Source: Glycomyces harbinensis | GTDB lineage: Bacteria; Actinomycetota; Actinomycetes; Mycobacteriales; Micromonosporaceae | Direction: 5' to 3' | Assembly: GCF_900101745.1 (NCBI RefSeq) | Contig: NZ_FNAD01000027.1 | Coordinates: 1-42,921 of the forward strand | Length of the DNA stretch: 42,921 nt | Shown: piece by piece, positions 1 to 7,974 of the stretch | How the letters are laid out: each line of letters starts with the position of its first letter | How positions within the stretch are numbered: the first letter of the stretch is position 1 | Program-made: the position numbers and the translations under genes | The notes under the pieces: generated by a model | The model's input: only the letters and a program-made list of their open reading frames with translations | Databases searched by the model: none | Told to the model about the DNA's origin: nothing

Positions 1-295
1 GGCGCGGGGACACCCGTTCTGACCCGGCCGCACCCGTTCGGGTGACATGGACGCCGCCGGGCCCGGTTCTTGTCACACCCGCGCGGGAAGGTTGCGGCTA
101 CCTTTCCCCGGGAGGGTGGGGGTTAGGGATGGTAGGCAGTAAGGGCGGGTCGGCGGGTCGGCGGGTCGGCGGGTCGGCGGGTCGGCGGGTCGGCGGGTCG
201 GCGGGTCGGCGGGTCGGCGGGCAGGCGGGCAGGCGGAGACGTAGAGGGGTGAGCAGGGGCGAGGCGGGAATACCCGCGCCGCCGCGGACACCGCG
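1..295. other. Non-coding left end before the SDR gene
   Basis: I see no convincing gene here. The stretch holds a hairpin at 31-44 (CACCCG, TT, CGGGTG), a direct repeat of CACCCGTTC at 11-19 and 31-39, and the 8-bp tandem repeat listed separately. Several frames stay open only because of the repeat and the GC content. Confidence 0.6.
147..234. repeat. 8-bp G-rich tandem repeat (VNTR), GGGTCGGC x 9 + 2 variants
   Basis: Nine exact head-to-tail copies of GGGTCGGC occupy 147-218. Two variant copies, GGGCAGGC, follow at 219-234. Runs of three G spaced by five bases meet the usual G-quadruplex pattern on the + strand. The array lies just downstream of the stop codon of the minus-strand dehydrogenase, so it could also act in that gene's 3' region. 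Eight is not a multiple of three, so a coding role would shift frame with copy number. Confidence 0.95.
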
Positions 296-1114
296 TCAGC
301 GGCGCTGGTAGTCCGCGAAGCGCCGCAGCACCACCGCGAACAGCCGCGCCATCAACCGCCGCGGCCGCCTCGGCATCAGATGCGCCTCCGGCCAGTTCTT
401 CGCGTCCGGCACCACATAGCCCCGGTTCCGGTCGAGCGCCTTCAGCGACTGCCGCACGATCGTCTCCGGCTCCGCCAGCAGCCACCCGAGGCGCTTGCGG
501 TCGTACTTGATCCCGTTCGCGATCGGGAACTCCGTGTCCACCGGCCCCGGGCACACCGCCAGCACCCGCACCCCCGAACCGCGCGCCTCCACCCACAGCG
601 CCAGGCTGTACTGCACCACGAACGCCTTCGTCGCCGCGTACAGCGCCATGTACGGCTGCGCCTGGAACCCCGCCATCGACGCCACGTTCACCACCGACCC
701 CGAACCGCGCGCCACCATCCCCGGCATGAACCGCTTCACCAGGCCCGTCACCGCCACCACGTTCACCATCGCCACATCGCGGCTGTAATCGGCCCCGATC
801 TCCACGTCCCGCCCGAACGTCCCGATTCCGGCATTGTTCACCAGCACCTCGACCTCGACGCCCGCCGCGTCGACCGCCTCGCCGACCCGCTCGGCCGCCC
901 CCGGCTCCGCCAGATCACGCACCACCACCAGCGCCTCGACCCCGTGCCGCTCCCGCAACTCCCCGGCCAGAGCCTCCAGCCGGTCCGCCGACCGCGCCAC
1001 CAGGACCACGTTCAGCCCCCGGCCCGCCAGCTGCCGGGCGAACGCCGCCCCGATGCCCGCGGACGCGCCCGTGACCAGCGCCCACGGCCTCGCCGCCTCC
1101 GACCCAGCAACCAT
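296..1114 (-). CDS. Short-chain dehydrogenase/reductase (SDR), classical type
   Basis: This is a cytoplasmic NAD(P)-dependent oxidoreductase of 272 residues, the usual size for classical SDRs. The Rossmann glycine motif TGASAGIG lies at about residues 15-22. An NNAG motif, an active-site serine in VNVASMAG and the catalytic YAATK (YxxxK) tetrad segment follow in order. An Arg close after the glycine motif (LVARS) suggests NADP(H) preference, which is an inference. I chose the ATG at 1114 because GGGAGGGG stands just upstream and homology-like sequence begins there; an in-frame start at 1180 would add 22 unlike residues. The C-terminal part is basic (RRPRRLMARLF). The substrate cannot be told. 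It is divergent from the histidine kinase at 1246. Confidence 0.9.
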   Translation of the reverse strand: MVAGSEAARPWALVTGASAGIGAAFARQLAGRGLNVVLVARSADRLEALAGELRERHGVEALVVVRDLAEPGAAERVGEAVDAAGVEVEVLVNNAGIGTFGRDVEIGADYSRDVAMVNVVAVTGLVKRFMPGMVARGSGSVVNVASMAGFQAQPYMALYAATKAFVVQYSLALWVEARGSGVRVLAVCPGPVDTEFPIANGIKYDRKRLGWLLAEPETIVRQSLKALDRNRGYVVPDAKNWPEAHLMPRRPRRLMARLFAVVLRRFADYQRR

Positions 1115-1230
1115 TCCGGCCCCTCCCGTATCCGCAGCCCGTACCCGAGCGAATCGTGCCCAGCCTATCGATCCCACCACCTCGGACGGTCGCGCCGCAG
1201 GTAGGGGCCGGATCGGCGAAAAGCTGAGGG

Positions 1231-1245
1231 TAGGCTTGCCGCACC
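1231..1245 (+). promoter_or_regulatory. Candidate -10 element for the histidine kinase gene
   Basis: TAGGCT at 1231-1236 matches TANNNT and lies nine bases before the ATG at 1246. The 5' leader would be absent or only a few bases long. The lipoprotein gene at 9955 has the near-identical context GGTAGGCTCGGCC before its ATG. Confidence 0.45.
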
Positions 1246-2556
1246 ATGTCGATGCCGACCAACCCGATCACGAGACGTCTGGCCCTACCGGGCTGGTCGG
1301 TCCTGCGATTCAGCCTCACGATCGTCGCCGCCGCCCTCTTGGCCGCCGCGATCGTCACCGGCGTGCTGGTGGTGTTCTTGATCGGCATCCCCGTCGCCGT
1401 CGCCGTCCTCCTCGCCATCCGCCTCTGGGCCAACACGCAGCGCCGCATCATCGGCGAGCAGCTCGGCATTCACATTCCCGCCCCGTACCGGCCCCGTCCG
1501 AAGGCGCGGATAGACCAGCAGGCCCTGGGGCTCGTGCACGAGGCCGCGACCTGGCGCGACGTCGCCTGGCTCGCGATCGACGCGACCCTCGGCTTCATGG
1601 TGAACCTCTTGTACCTCGGCGTGTTCGGGGTCGCGGTCTACTACCTGGTGCAGCCGCTGCTGCTGGTCACGGTGTTCCACGCCGCGCCGATACCGATGGC
1701 CGTCAACGACTTCGGGTTCTACGACTTCGACACCCCGGCGAAGACGCTCATGCTCGTGCCGTTCGCGCTGGCGTGCGCGGCAGCGTGGTGGCGCTGGGGC
1801 GAGCTGTTCCTGCGCTGGTACTCCCACCTGGGCGTGCTGCTGCTGGGCCCGACCGCGAAGGTGCTGCTGACCGAGCGGGTCTCGGAGCTGCGCCAGGCCC
1901 GCGACCAGTCGGTCGACCACGCGGCCTCGGAGCTGCGTCGCATAGAGCGCGATCTGCACGACGGCGCGCAGGCCCGCATCGCGGCGCTGAGCCTGACCCT
2001 CGGCATGGCCGAGGAGCTGCTCCACCACGACCGGCCCGACCAGGCCGCGACGCTGGTGGGCGAGGCCCGCCAGGCCTGCTCGGACGCGCTGGAGGAGATC
2101 CGCCAGCTCGTGCGCGGCATCCACCCGCCGGTGCTCGCCGACCGCGGCCTCAGCGGCGCGCTCCAGGCGATGGCGCTCGACCATCCGCTGCCGGTGTCGG
2201 TCGTGGACCGGCTGGCCGACAAGCTGGCCCCACCGCTGGAGGCGGCGGCCTACTTCGCGACGAACGAGGTCCTGACCAACATCACCAAGCACTCCGAGGC
2301 GACGCACGTTCAGATGATCGTCGGCCGCGAGGGCGACCTGGTCAGCATCGAGATCCGCGACGACGGTCGAGGCGGCGCGGTCGTCGCTCCCGGCGGCGGC
2401 CTCGACGGCGTGGCCCGGCGCCTGTCCGCCTTCGACGGCACCCTCGACGTCTCCAGTCCCGAGGGCGGGCCGACGGTCGTCACCATGACCATCCCCGCCC
2501 ACACGGTCTTCCGCAACGGCGCCGATAATGCGTCCGACCACGCTGAACGCCGATGA
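1246..2556 (+). CDS. Two-component sensor histidine kinase, NarL/DesK class
   Basis: This membrane kinase of 436 residues phosphorylates the response regulator encoded next door. The N-terminal 210 residues hold two hydrophobic pairs (about 23-62 and 107-185) of the kind seen in the actinobacterial 'putative sensor' domain. The HisKA_3 dimerisation helix follows, with the phospho-acceptor His238 in ERDLHDGAQ. The HATPase domain shows the N box (NEVLTNITKHS) and a glycine-rich DDGRGG. LHDGAQARIAAL is typical of kinases paired with NarL-type regulators. The stimulus is unknown; a membrane-embedded sensor beside a fatty-acid desaturase gene makes membrane state a possible signal, but that is inference from context only. 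Confidence 0.93.
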   Translation: MSMPTNPITRRLALPGWSVLRFSLTIVAAALLAAAIVTGVLVVFLIGIPVAVAVLLAIRLWANTQRRIIGEQLGIHIPAPYRPRPKARIDQQALGLVHEAATWRDVAWLAIDATLGFMVNLLYLGVFGVAVYYLVQPLLLVTVFHAAPIPMAVNDFGFYDFDTPAKTLMLVPFALACAAAWWRWGELFLRWYSHLGVLLLGPTAKVLLTERVSELRQARDQSVDHAASELRRIERDLHDGAQARIAALSLTLGMAEELLHHDRPDQAATLVGEARQACSDALEEIRQLVRGIHPPVLADRGLSGALQAMALDHPLPVSVVDRLADKLAPPLEAAAYFATNEVLTNITKHSEATHVQMIVGREGDLVSIEIRDDGRGGAVVAPGGGLDGVARRLSAFDGTLDVSSPEGGPTVVTMTIPAHTVFRNGADNASDHAERR

Positions 2557-2611
2557 TCCGCCGCACTGATCCGTTGAGCTGAACCGAGCGCCGAGCCACC
2601 TAGGAGCCCCG

Positions 2612-3253
2612 ATGGACGTCGTCCTCGCCGAAGACCACCTGCTCCTCCGAGACGGCCTGACCCGCATGCTCGAGGCCCACGACTGCACGGTCGTGGAGGC
2701 GGTCGACAACGGGCCCGCGCTCCTCGCGGCCCTCCTCGAGCACCGGCCCGACGTCGCCGTGGTCGACATACGGCTGCCGCCGACGTTCAAGGACGAGGGC
2801 CTGCGCGCCGCGATCGAGGCCCGCCGCCACATTCCGGCCCTGCCGATCCTCGTGCTCTCCCAGTACGTCGAGCAGCTGTACGCGCGCGAGCTCCTCGGCG
2901 ACCGCCGCGGCGGCGTCGGCTACCTGCTCAAGGACCGCGTCTCCAACGTCGGCGAGTTCATCGAGGCGCTGCGCCGCGTCGCCGCCGGCGGCACCGCCAT
3001 GGACCCCGAGGTCGTCGCCCGCCTCCTGGGCAAGCAGCAGAACAAGCTCGACGACCTGACCCCGCGCGAGCAGGAGGTCCTGGCGCTCATGGCCGAGGGC
3101 CGCACCAACGCCGCGATCGCCGCGAGCCTCTTCGTGACCGAGAAGGCCGTCGGCAAGCACTCGGCGAACGTGTTCCGCAAGCTCGGCCTCGGCCAGTCCG
3201 AGGACGACAACCGCCGCGTCCTGGCGGTCCTGGCCTACCTCGACGGCAACTAG
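2612..3253 (+). CDS. Response regulator, NarL/LuxR family
   Basis: This 213-residue DNA-binding regulator is the partner of the kinase ending at 2556. A receiver domain occupies about residues 1-120, with acidic Glu7/Asp8, acceptor Asp52 in VVDIRLPP and Lys in YLLKDRV. A LuxR-type helix-turn-helix lies at about 148-195 (LTPREQEVLALMAEG, followed by AIAASLFVTEKAVGKH). The start is fixed by TAGGAG nine bases upstream of the ATG. The gap after the kinase gene is 55 bases, so the two are probably co-transcribed. A hairpin at 3345-3380 lies after the stop and probably ends the operon. The acyl desaturase downstream is a possible target, which the sequence does not prove. Confidence 0.95.
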   Translation: MDVVLAEDHLLLRDGLTRMLEAHDCTVVEAVDNGPALLAALLEHRPDVAVVDIRLPPTFKDEGLRAAIEARRHIPALPILVLSQYVEQLYARELLGDRRGGVGYLLKDRVSNVGEFIEALRRVAAGGTAMDPEVVARLLGKQQNKLDDLTPREQEVLALMAEGRTNAAIAASLFVTEKAVGKHSANVFRKLGLGQSEDDNRRVLAVLAYLDGN

Positions 3254-3344
3254 CGGCGCGCTTGCGACAGGCCGCACTTCGACACGGCCGCAACAGGGTC
3301 TGGTTCCAAACCTGAGTCCGAGGGGCGTACACCCCCAGTTTCAC

Positions 3345-3380
3345 GGGGCACCGGTGGTCGGAAAACCACCGGTCTGCCCC
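3345..3380 (+). terminator. Hairpin terminator after the two-component operon
   Basis: GGGGC (3345-3349) plus ACCGGTGGT (3350-3358) pairs with ACCACCGGT (3365-3373) plus GCCCC (3376-3380), with loop CGGAAA and a two-base bulge. It lies 92 bases after the response regulator stop. There is no clear T run, which is common in actinobacteria. Confidence 0.7.
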
Positions 3381-3403
3381 ACTGCGCCCCCGCTCCCGAG
3401 CGA

Positions 3404-3420
3404 CGACGATTGAATCGTCG
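3404..3420 (+). promoter_or_regulatory. Palindromic operator candidate upstream of the acyl desaturase
   Basis: CGACGAT and ATCGTCG form perfect 7-bp arms around TGA, centred 34 bases before the desaturase ATG. The site lies between the upstream terminator hairpin and the gene, where a repressor operator is expected. Confidence 0.5.
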
Positions 3421-3445
3421 GACGAATCGAGAGCGAGGATGTGCG

Positions 3446-4402
3446 ATGGCGATCATCACGCAGGCCAGGCCCCCCGGCCAAGCACCCGCAGGACCTAAGC
3501 CCATCCACGGCGAGCAGCGCGACGCGGGCAAGCAGTCCCTGATCTACCTGTTCCTGCTCGTTCCGATGGCCGCCCTGGCGGCCGCCGTCCCCTTCGCGTG
3601 GACGACCGGGCTCCTCAGCTGGACCGACATCGCCATCGCGGTCGGCTTCTACATCCTCACCCTCCACGGCGTCACCGTCGGCTACCACCGCCTGTTCACG
3701 CACAGCTCGTTCAAACCGAACCGGGCCGTGAAGGTCACGCTGGCGATCCTGGGCAGCATGTCCGTCCAGGGCCCGCTCATCACCTGGGTGGCCGACCACC
3801 GCCGCCACCACGCGTTCTCCGACAAGGAGGGCGACCCGCACTCGCCGTGGCTGTACGGGACGTCGGCCTGGGCCCTGTCCAAGGGCTTCTGGCACGCGCA
3901 CATGGGCTGGATGTTCGAGCCGCGCAACACCACCAACGAGGAGCGGTTCGCCCCGGACCTGCGCAAGGACCGCGATCTGGTCCTCATCGACAAGTACTTC
4001 TGGCTGTGCACGGTCGCGACGTTCTTCCTCCCGGCGATCCTCGGCGGCCTCATCACGATGTCCTGGACGGGCGCCCTGACGGCGTTCTTCTGGGGGAGCC
4101 TGGTCCGCGTCGCGGTCCTGCACCACGCGACGTGGTCGACGAACTCGATCTGCCACATGATCGGCGAGCGGCCCTTCAAGAGCCGCGACAAGGCCGCGAA
4201 CTTCTGGCCGCTCGCGCTCGTGTCCGGCGGCGAGTCCTGGCACAACTCCCACCACGCCGACCAGTCCTGCGCCCGCCACGGCGTGAAGCGCGGACAGATC
4301 GACACCTCGGCGCGGATCATCTGGTTCCTGGAGCGGGCCGGCTGGGTCACGAACGTCAAGTGGCCCACCGAAGAACGCCTCGCCAAACTCGCCGTCGACT
4401 AG
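3446..4402 (+). CDS. Membrane fatty acyl-CoA delta-9 type desaturase
   Basis: This integral membrane di-iron enzyme inserts a double bond into saturated acyl chains. At 318 residues it fits the bacterial stearoyl-CoA desaturase family. The three histidine boxes are present in order: HRLFTH, HRRHHAFSD and HNSHHADQ. Hydrophobic stretches occur near the N terminus (LIYLFLLVPMAAL, IAIAVGFYILTLHG) and in the middle (VATFFLPAILGGLI), giving the usual four-helix topology. I chose the ATG at 3446, which has GAGCGAGG upstream; a TTG at 3410 would lie inside the palindrome. A terminator follows at 4421-4447. It probably adjusts membrane fluidity. The electron donor partner is not encoded nearby. Confidence 0.93.
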   Translation: MAIITQARPPGQAPAGPKPIHGEQRDAGKQSLIYLFLLVPMAALAAAVPFAWTTGLLSWTDIAIAVGFYILTLHGVTVGYHRLFTHSSFKPNRAVKVTLAILGSMSVQGPLITWVADHRRHHAFSDKEGDPHSPWLYGTSAWALSKGFWHAHMGWMFEPRNTTNEERFAPDLRKDRDLVLIDKYFWLCTVATFFLPAILGGLITMSWTGALTAFFWGSLVRVAVLHHATWSTNSICHMIGERPFKSRDKAANFWPLALVSGGESWHNSHHADQSCARHGVKRGQIDTSARIIWFLERAGWVTNVKWPTEERLAKLAVD

Positions 4403-4420
4403 ACGCCGAACCTGCGACGA

Positions 4421-4447
4421 GCCGTGCCGGGCACCGCCCGGCGCGGC
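4421..4447 (+). terminator. Hairpin terminator after the desaturase gene
   Basis: GCCGTGCCGGGC pairs with GCCCGGCGCGGC around the loop ACC, a 12-bp stem with one G-T pair, 18 bases after the stop. Confidence 0.75.
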
Positions 4448-4474
4448 TTCGTGGTGTCGGGTGTCACAAAGATT

Positions 4475-4495
4475 CACTGACATCGGTTGTCAGTG
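4475..4495 (+). promoter_or_regulatory. Perfect inverted repeat, operator candidate for the MFS gene
   Basis: CACTGACA (4475-4482) and TGTCAGTG (4488-4495) are perfect 8-bp arms with a 5-base spacer. The site ends 10 bases before the leaderless-type -10 CATGCT (4505-4510) of the MFS gene, covering the -35 region. It is a good repressor site, perhaps for the WYL regulator encoded at the far end of the MFS gene. Confidence 0.6.
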
Positions 4496-4516
4496 GACCT
4501 GCCGCATGCTTCCGGT

Positions 4517-5758
4517 ATGACGATCACCTCCCCGCTGCCCGCGATCGGCACCGCGCTGCCGCCCGCCTCCCGGGCCGAGCGGCTCCTCCTGCCCGCCACG
4601 TTCGTGACCAGCCTCGGCAACGGCATCCAGCTCGTGGCCGCCGCCGTCCTCGTCTTCACCACCGGCCAGAGCGCCCTCGCCGTCGGCTGGCTCTTCATCG
4701 CCGTCTCCGTTCCGCCCGCGCTCCTCTCCCTCTGGTTCGGCACGGTCGCCGACCGCTTCGACCGCCGCACCCTCTGCCTCATCGCCGACCTCGCCAGCGC
4801 CGCGGCCGCCCTGGTCCTCCCCGTCTGGATCCTCACCGGCCGCGACCCCGGCCCCGTCGCCTACGCCACCGCGTTCGCCCTCTCCCTCCTCGCGGCCCTG
4901 TTCATGCCCGCCTCCAACGCCCTCATCAAGGAACGCGTCCACCCCGCCCGCGTCGCCCGCTTCAGCTCCCACTACGAGATGGCCCTCCAGCTCGGCACCC
5001 TCCTGGCCGCCTCCATCGGCGGCTTCCTCATCCACTTCGTCGGCACCACACCGCTGTTCATGTTCAACGCGGTCACCTTCCTCGCCTCCGCCGCCGCCCT
5101 GTACGCGCTGCGCTCCGCACCCGCCGTCCGCGAGACCGCCACGGCCGCAACCGCTGCCACCGGTGCCGCGGCCGCCCCGCTGGTCCGCTACGGCCTGCTG
5201 TACGCGCTCTGCCAGGTCATGACGATGGTCAGCAACACCACCCTGATCGTGCTGGTCTACGAGGGCTTCGGCCGCGGCGCGGGCGTGTACGGCCTGGTCG
5301 ACGCGCTGGCCGGGGTCGGGTTCTGCATCGCCGCGGCCTGCTATCCCCTGGTCAGCGGGCGCTTCGGGCATCTGCGCACGGCCGTGGCGGGCGGCGTCGG
5401 CTGCGCCCTGGTCTCGTTCCTGCTGCCGATCCACCTTGCGGCCCTGCTCGTCTGCGTGCCGCCCGCGGCGTTCCTGGTGGGACTGTCGCGTGTGGCCATG
5501 CGGACGCTCCTGCTCGAATCGGTCCCCGAGCAGCGCGCCGGGCGTCTCTTCGGGGCGGTGAACGCCGCCGGGCTGGGCCTGAGCGCCGCCATGACGATCC
5601 TGGTCGCGTACGTCGCCGACGCCTCACATGTCCGCTACGGCTTCTACGTGCTCGGCGCCGCGTGCGCCGTCGCCACGATCGCCGTCGCGATCACGTTGCG
5701 CGGCAAGGGTTCCGTCACGAGTGCAGCGCCGCCGCCTCCTGTGCCCGCGACCGGATGA
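4517..5758 (+). CDS. MFS transporter, probable drug or metabolite exporter
   Basis: A 413-residue, 12-helix major facilitator. The cytoplasmic loop 2-3 motif appears as LWFGTVADRFDRRTL, matching the family's G-x-x-x-D-R-x-x-R-R pattern. The first half looks like actinobacterial exporters of the MdtG/EntS-like type (start SLGNGIQLVAAAVLVF). I took the ATG at 4517 rather than the GTG at 4487, because the latter lies inside the inverted repeat and CATGCT lies exactly six bases before the ATG. The 3' end overlaps the convergent WYL regulator by 44 bases, so transcripts of the two genes are antisense there. The substrate is unknown. Confidence 0.88.
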   Translation: MTITSPLPAIGTALPPASRAERLLLPATFVTSLGNGIQLVAAAVLVFTTGQSALAVGWLFIAVSVPPALLSLWFGTVADRFDRRTLCLIADLASAAAALVLPVWILTGRDPGPVAYATAFALSLLAALFMPASNALIKERVHPARVARFSSHYEMALQLGTLLAASIGGFLIHFVGTTPLFMFNAVTFLASAAALYALRSAPAVRETATAATAATGAAAAPLVRYGLLYALCQVMTMVSNTTLIVLVYEGFGRGAGVYGLVDALAGVGFCIAAACYPLVSGRFGHLRTAVAGGVGCALVSFLLPIHLAALLVCVPPAAFLVGLSRVAMRTLLLESVPEQRAGRLFGAVNAAGLGLSAAMTILVAYVADASHVRYGFYVLGAACAVATIAVAITLRGKGSVTSAAPPPPVPATG

Positions 5759-6680
5759 GGCCGCGCAGCGAGACCGGTTCGAGTACTTCGACGCCGCCGA
5801 GGAGGAGCAGGTGGCGGGCGGCGTGGTCGTCCGACTCGATCGGGATCACGGCCACGGTCCAGCCGTCCGCATCGGTCTGGCCGGCGTCGATCGCGTCGAC
5901 CACCTTGGCGTCCAGGTAGTCCGGGGCCTGCTCGACCGCTTCAGGTGAGAACCGCACGGTCGCCCGCACCGGGTAGCGCCGCTCGTCGAAGTCGCCGAGG
6001 TGGCGCGACCACCAGTCGGCGAGTTCGAAGTCCGCCGGGCGTTCGAACCGCTCCTCGGTCATCTCGGCCGAGCGCAGGTTCGCCACCTTGTACGTGCGCG
6101 GCTCGGCGCCGTCGGCCAGGGCGACCAAGTACCACTTGCCGCCCTTGAGGACCAGCCCGAGCGGGGACAGGTCCCGCTCCACGAGCTTCGGCTTCGCCCA
6201 CCGCTCGTACCGCACGCGCAGCCGCTGCTGGCGGAACGCGGCGCCGGCGACGGTGGACAGGAGCGGGACGGGGTCGGCGCGCTGGAACCATCCGGCGACG
6301 TCGAGGTGGAACACGCGCCGCGCTCGCTCGGCCCGCTCCCGGTGGCCGGGCGGCAGTGCCGCCGCGAGCTTGAGTTCGAGGGCGGCCAGCTCGGCCTGGA
6401 GACCCAGGTCGGCGGCGGCCTCGGGGACCCCGGCGAGCACCAGGACCTCGGCTTCGGCGTCGGTGAGGCCGGTGAGCCGGGTCCGGTAGCCCTCCAGGAG
6501 GCGGTAGCCGCCCTCGTGGCCGGGTTCGCCGTAGATCGGGATGCCCGCGGCCCCAAGTGCTTCGGCGTCGCGGTAGACGGTGCGCACCGAGACGCCGAGC
6601 TCGGCCGACAGCCGTTCGGCGGTCATCCTGCCCCGCTGTTGGAGCAGGAGCAGCATCGAGACGAGGCGACCGGCACGCAT
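5715..6680 (-). CDS. WYL-domain transcriptional regulator (DeoR-like HTH + WYL)
   Basis: This 321-residue ligand-responsive regulator has an N-terminal HTH (MTAERLSAELGVSVRTVYRD, about residues 20-38), a middle section with EGGYRL typical of this family, and a WYL domain whose eponymous motif is present in GGKWYLVALAD. A C-terminal WCX-like extension follows. The start at 6680 is supported by GATACT exactly six bases upstream, so the mRNA is probably leaderless. The gene is convergent with the MFS exporter and overlaps it by 44 bases. It may control that exporter through the inverted repeat at 4475-4495, which is inference. Confidence 0.9.
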   Translation of the reverse strand: MRAGRLVSMLLLLQQRGRMTAERLSAELGVSVRTVYRDAEALGAAGIPIYGEPGHEGGYRLLEGYRTRLTGLTDAEAEVLVLAGVPEAAADLGLQAELAALELKLAAALPPGHRERAERARRVFHLDVAGWFQRADPVPLLSTVAGAAFRQQRLRVRYERWAKPKLVERDLSPLGLVLKGGKWYLVALADGAEPRTYKVANLRSAEMTEERFERPADFELADWWSRHLGDFDERRYPVRATVRFSPEAVEQAPDYLDAKVVDAIDAGQTDADGWTVAVIPIESDDHAARHLLLLGGVEVLEPVSLRGLIRSRAQEAAALHS

Positions 6681-6741
6681 GCAGCCAGTATCCACGCGTC
6701 CCCGACACCCGCCCGGCCGAAGCCGAACCGGTCATCGACTG

Positions 6742-6901
6742 GGGCCTGTCCTGCGAATCCGGGCGGAGCTGCATCCGAGCCCATTGGTTCGCTCACAGGC
6801 GGAAGGGCCTTTGAAAACCGGTGCTGTATTCGAAGGCCCGACAACGCGGCGAGCGGGCGAATGGGCCGAATGCAGTCCGTTCCGATTCGCAGGACAGGCC
6901 C
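6742..6901. mobile_element. MITE-like 160-bp palindromic element
   Basis: Its ends are perfect 18-bp inverted repeats, GGGCCTGTCCTGCGAATC (6742-6759) and its complement (6884-6901). Further matching blocks (TGCAT, GCCCATT, GGGCCTT) lie at mirrored positions, and the centre falls at 6822, between GGGCCTT (6805-6811) and AAGGCCC (6833-6839). The whole element can therefore fold as one long imperfect hairpin. No transposase is encoded. I find no clear target-site duplication (left flank ACTG, right flank TAGG). It resembles a non-autonomous derivative of an insertion sequence, but I cannot name the parent. Confidence 0.75.
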
Positions 6902-6992
6902 TAGGTGCTGTCCGCGAGTTCACGAACGCAGCCCAGCGCCCGCCCGTGAAAATCGGATGCGGAGGCGCCGCCCGGTGGTGTGAGATCGGGCC

Positions 6993-7859
6993 ATGGCGAT
7001 TCTCTTGCACCGGCCGGAAGTCCACGAGCTCGGCCAGGCCCTGGCCGCCCTGCGGGACTGGCAGGACGACCACGCCGGCATGCAGCTGCACCCGGGGGAC
7101 CTGGGCTGGTTCTGGCGGTTCGGCCCCGAATCCACGGCCGCGGCCGTCCGCACCTGGAGCCGGGACGGCGACATCCTCGCCGTCGGGCTCCTCGACGGCC
7201 CCGGCCTGCTGCGGATGACCATCGCCCCCGGCGCCCGCAGGGACGAGGCCCTGGCCCGGCAGATCACCGCCGACGTGGCCGACGCCGACCGCGGCGTCCT
7301 GCCGCCCGGCAAGGCCTACATCGAAGCCCCGAGCACCGCCGTGCTCCAAGACGTGCTGGCCGCGGACGGCTGGGACACCGACGAGCCGTGGACGCCGCTG
7401 CGCCGCGACTTCGCCGAACCGGTCGAGGACCCGGGCGTGCGGATCGAGATCGTCGGCCCCGAGTTCGTGGCCGACCGGGTCGACCTGCAGGTGGCCGCGT
7501 TCGAGGGCTCCACGTTCAACGCAGAGCGCTGGCACGCGATGGCAGCCGGGCCGGCCTACGCCGACGCCCGCTGCCTGGTCGCCTACGACGACAGGGACAA
7601 CGCGGTCGCGACGGTGACCGTCTGGTCGGCCGGTCCCGGCAGGCCCGGGCTGATCGAGCCGCTGGGCGCCCACCACGACTTCCGCGGGCACGGCCACGGC
7701 AGGGCCATCACCGTCGCCGGAGCCGCCGCGCTGCGCGACATGGGCTCGTCCAGCGCGATCGTGTGCACCCCGACCTCCAACGCCGCCGGCGTCGGCGCCT
7801 ACAAGTCGGCGGGCTTCCGACCGCTTCCCGAAGTCCGCGACCGCCGCCGCGACGCCTAG
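6993..7859 (+). CDS. GNAT family N-acetyltransferase
   Basis: A 288-residue cytoplasmic acyl-CoA-dependent acyltransferase. The C-terminal half (about 150-285) carries the GNAT acetyl-CoA site: a strand around VATVTVWSA, then the pyrophosphate loop HDFRGHGHGRAI (R-G-x-G-x-G), and the closing AYKSAGFRPL. The N-terminal half (LGWFWRFGPE...) looks like a second, degenerate GNAT-like domain without a clear loop, as in tandem-GNAT proteins. TGAGAT lies six bases before the ATG, so it may be leaderless. The gene follows the MITE-like element by 91 bases. The substrate is unknown. Confidence 0.85.
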   Translation: MAILLHRPEVHELGQALAALRDWQDDHAGMQLHPGDLGWFWRFGPESTAAAVRTWSRDGDILAVGLLDGPGLLRMTIAPGARRDEALARQITADVADADRGVLPPGKAYIEAPSTAVLQDVLAADGWDTDEPWTPLRRDFAEPVEDPGVRIEIVGPEFVADRVDLQVAAFEGSTFNAERWHAMAAGPAYADARCLVAYDDRDNAVATVTVWSAGPGRPGLIEPLGAHHDFRGHGHGRAITVAGAAALRDMGSSSAIVCTPTSNAAGVGAYKSAGFRPLPEVRDRRRDA

Positions 7860-7974
7860 GGCGCGTTACGATTCGGCCCGGCCGATCGCCCCGCGTGTCC
7901 ACGACGACGGTGTCGGCCGCGACGGACTCGAGCCGACTCGGGTATAAGTCCCTTGTGGATGTGAGGCCTGCGGC
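7860..7974. other. Short convergent intergenic gap
   Basis: The gap separates the acetyltransferase and the minus-strand kinase. It holds a small GGCC-TGC-GGCC hairpin (7963-7973) and GGTATAAG at 7939-7946. I see no gene or strong terminator. Confidence 0.5.

Noticed and set aside
147..234. Possible CRISPR array
   Set aside because: The unit is 8 bp with no spacers.
42..311. Gly/Arg-rich repeat-encoded frames on both strands at the left end
   Set aside because: They come from translating the 8-bp repeat in different frames and have no start signal or bias.
1285..2832. Minus-strand frames opposite the kinase and response regulator
   Set aside because: Antisense shadows; the plus-strand genes carry all expected motifs.
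5945..6814. Several plus-strand frames opposite the WYL regulator
   Set aside because: They have Arg/Ala/Pro-rich translations typical of antisense reading in high-GC genes and no family features.
6742..6901. Complete insertion sequence
   Set aside because: Only 160 bp with no transposase coding capacity.
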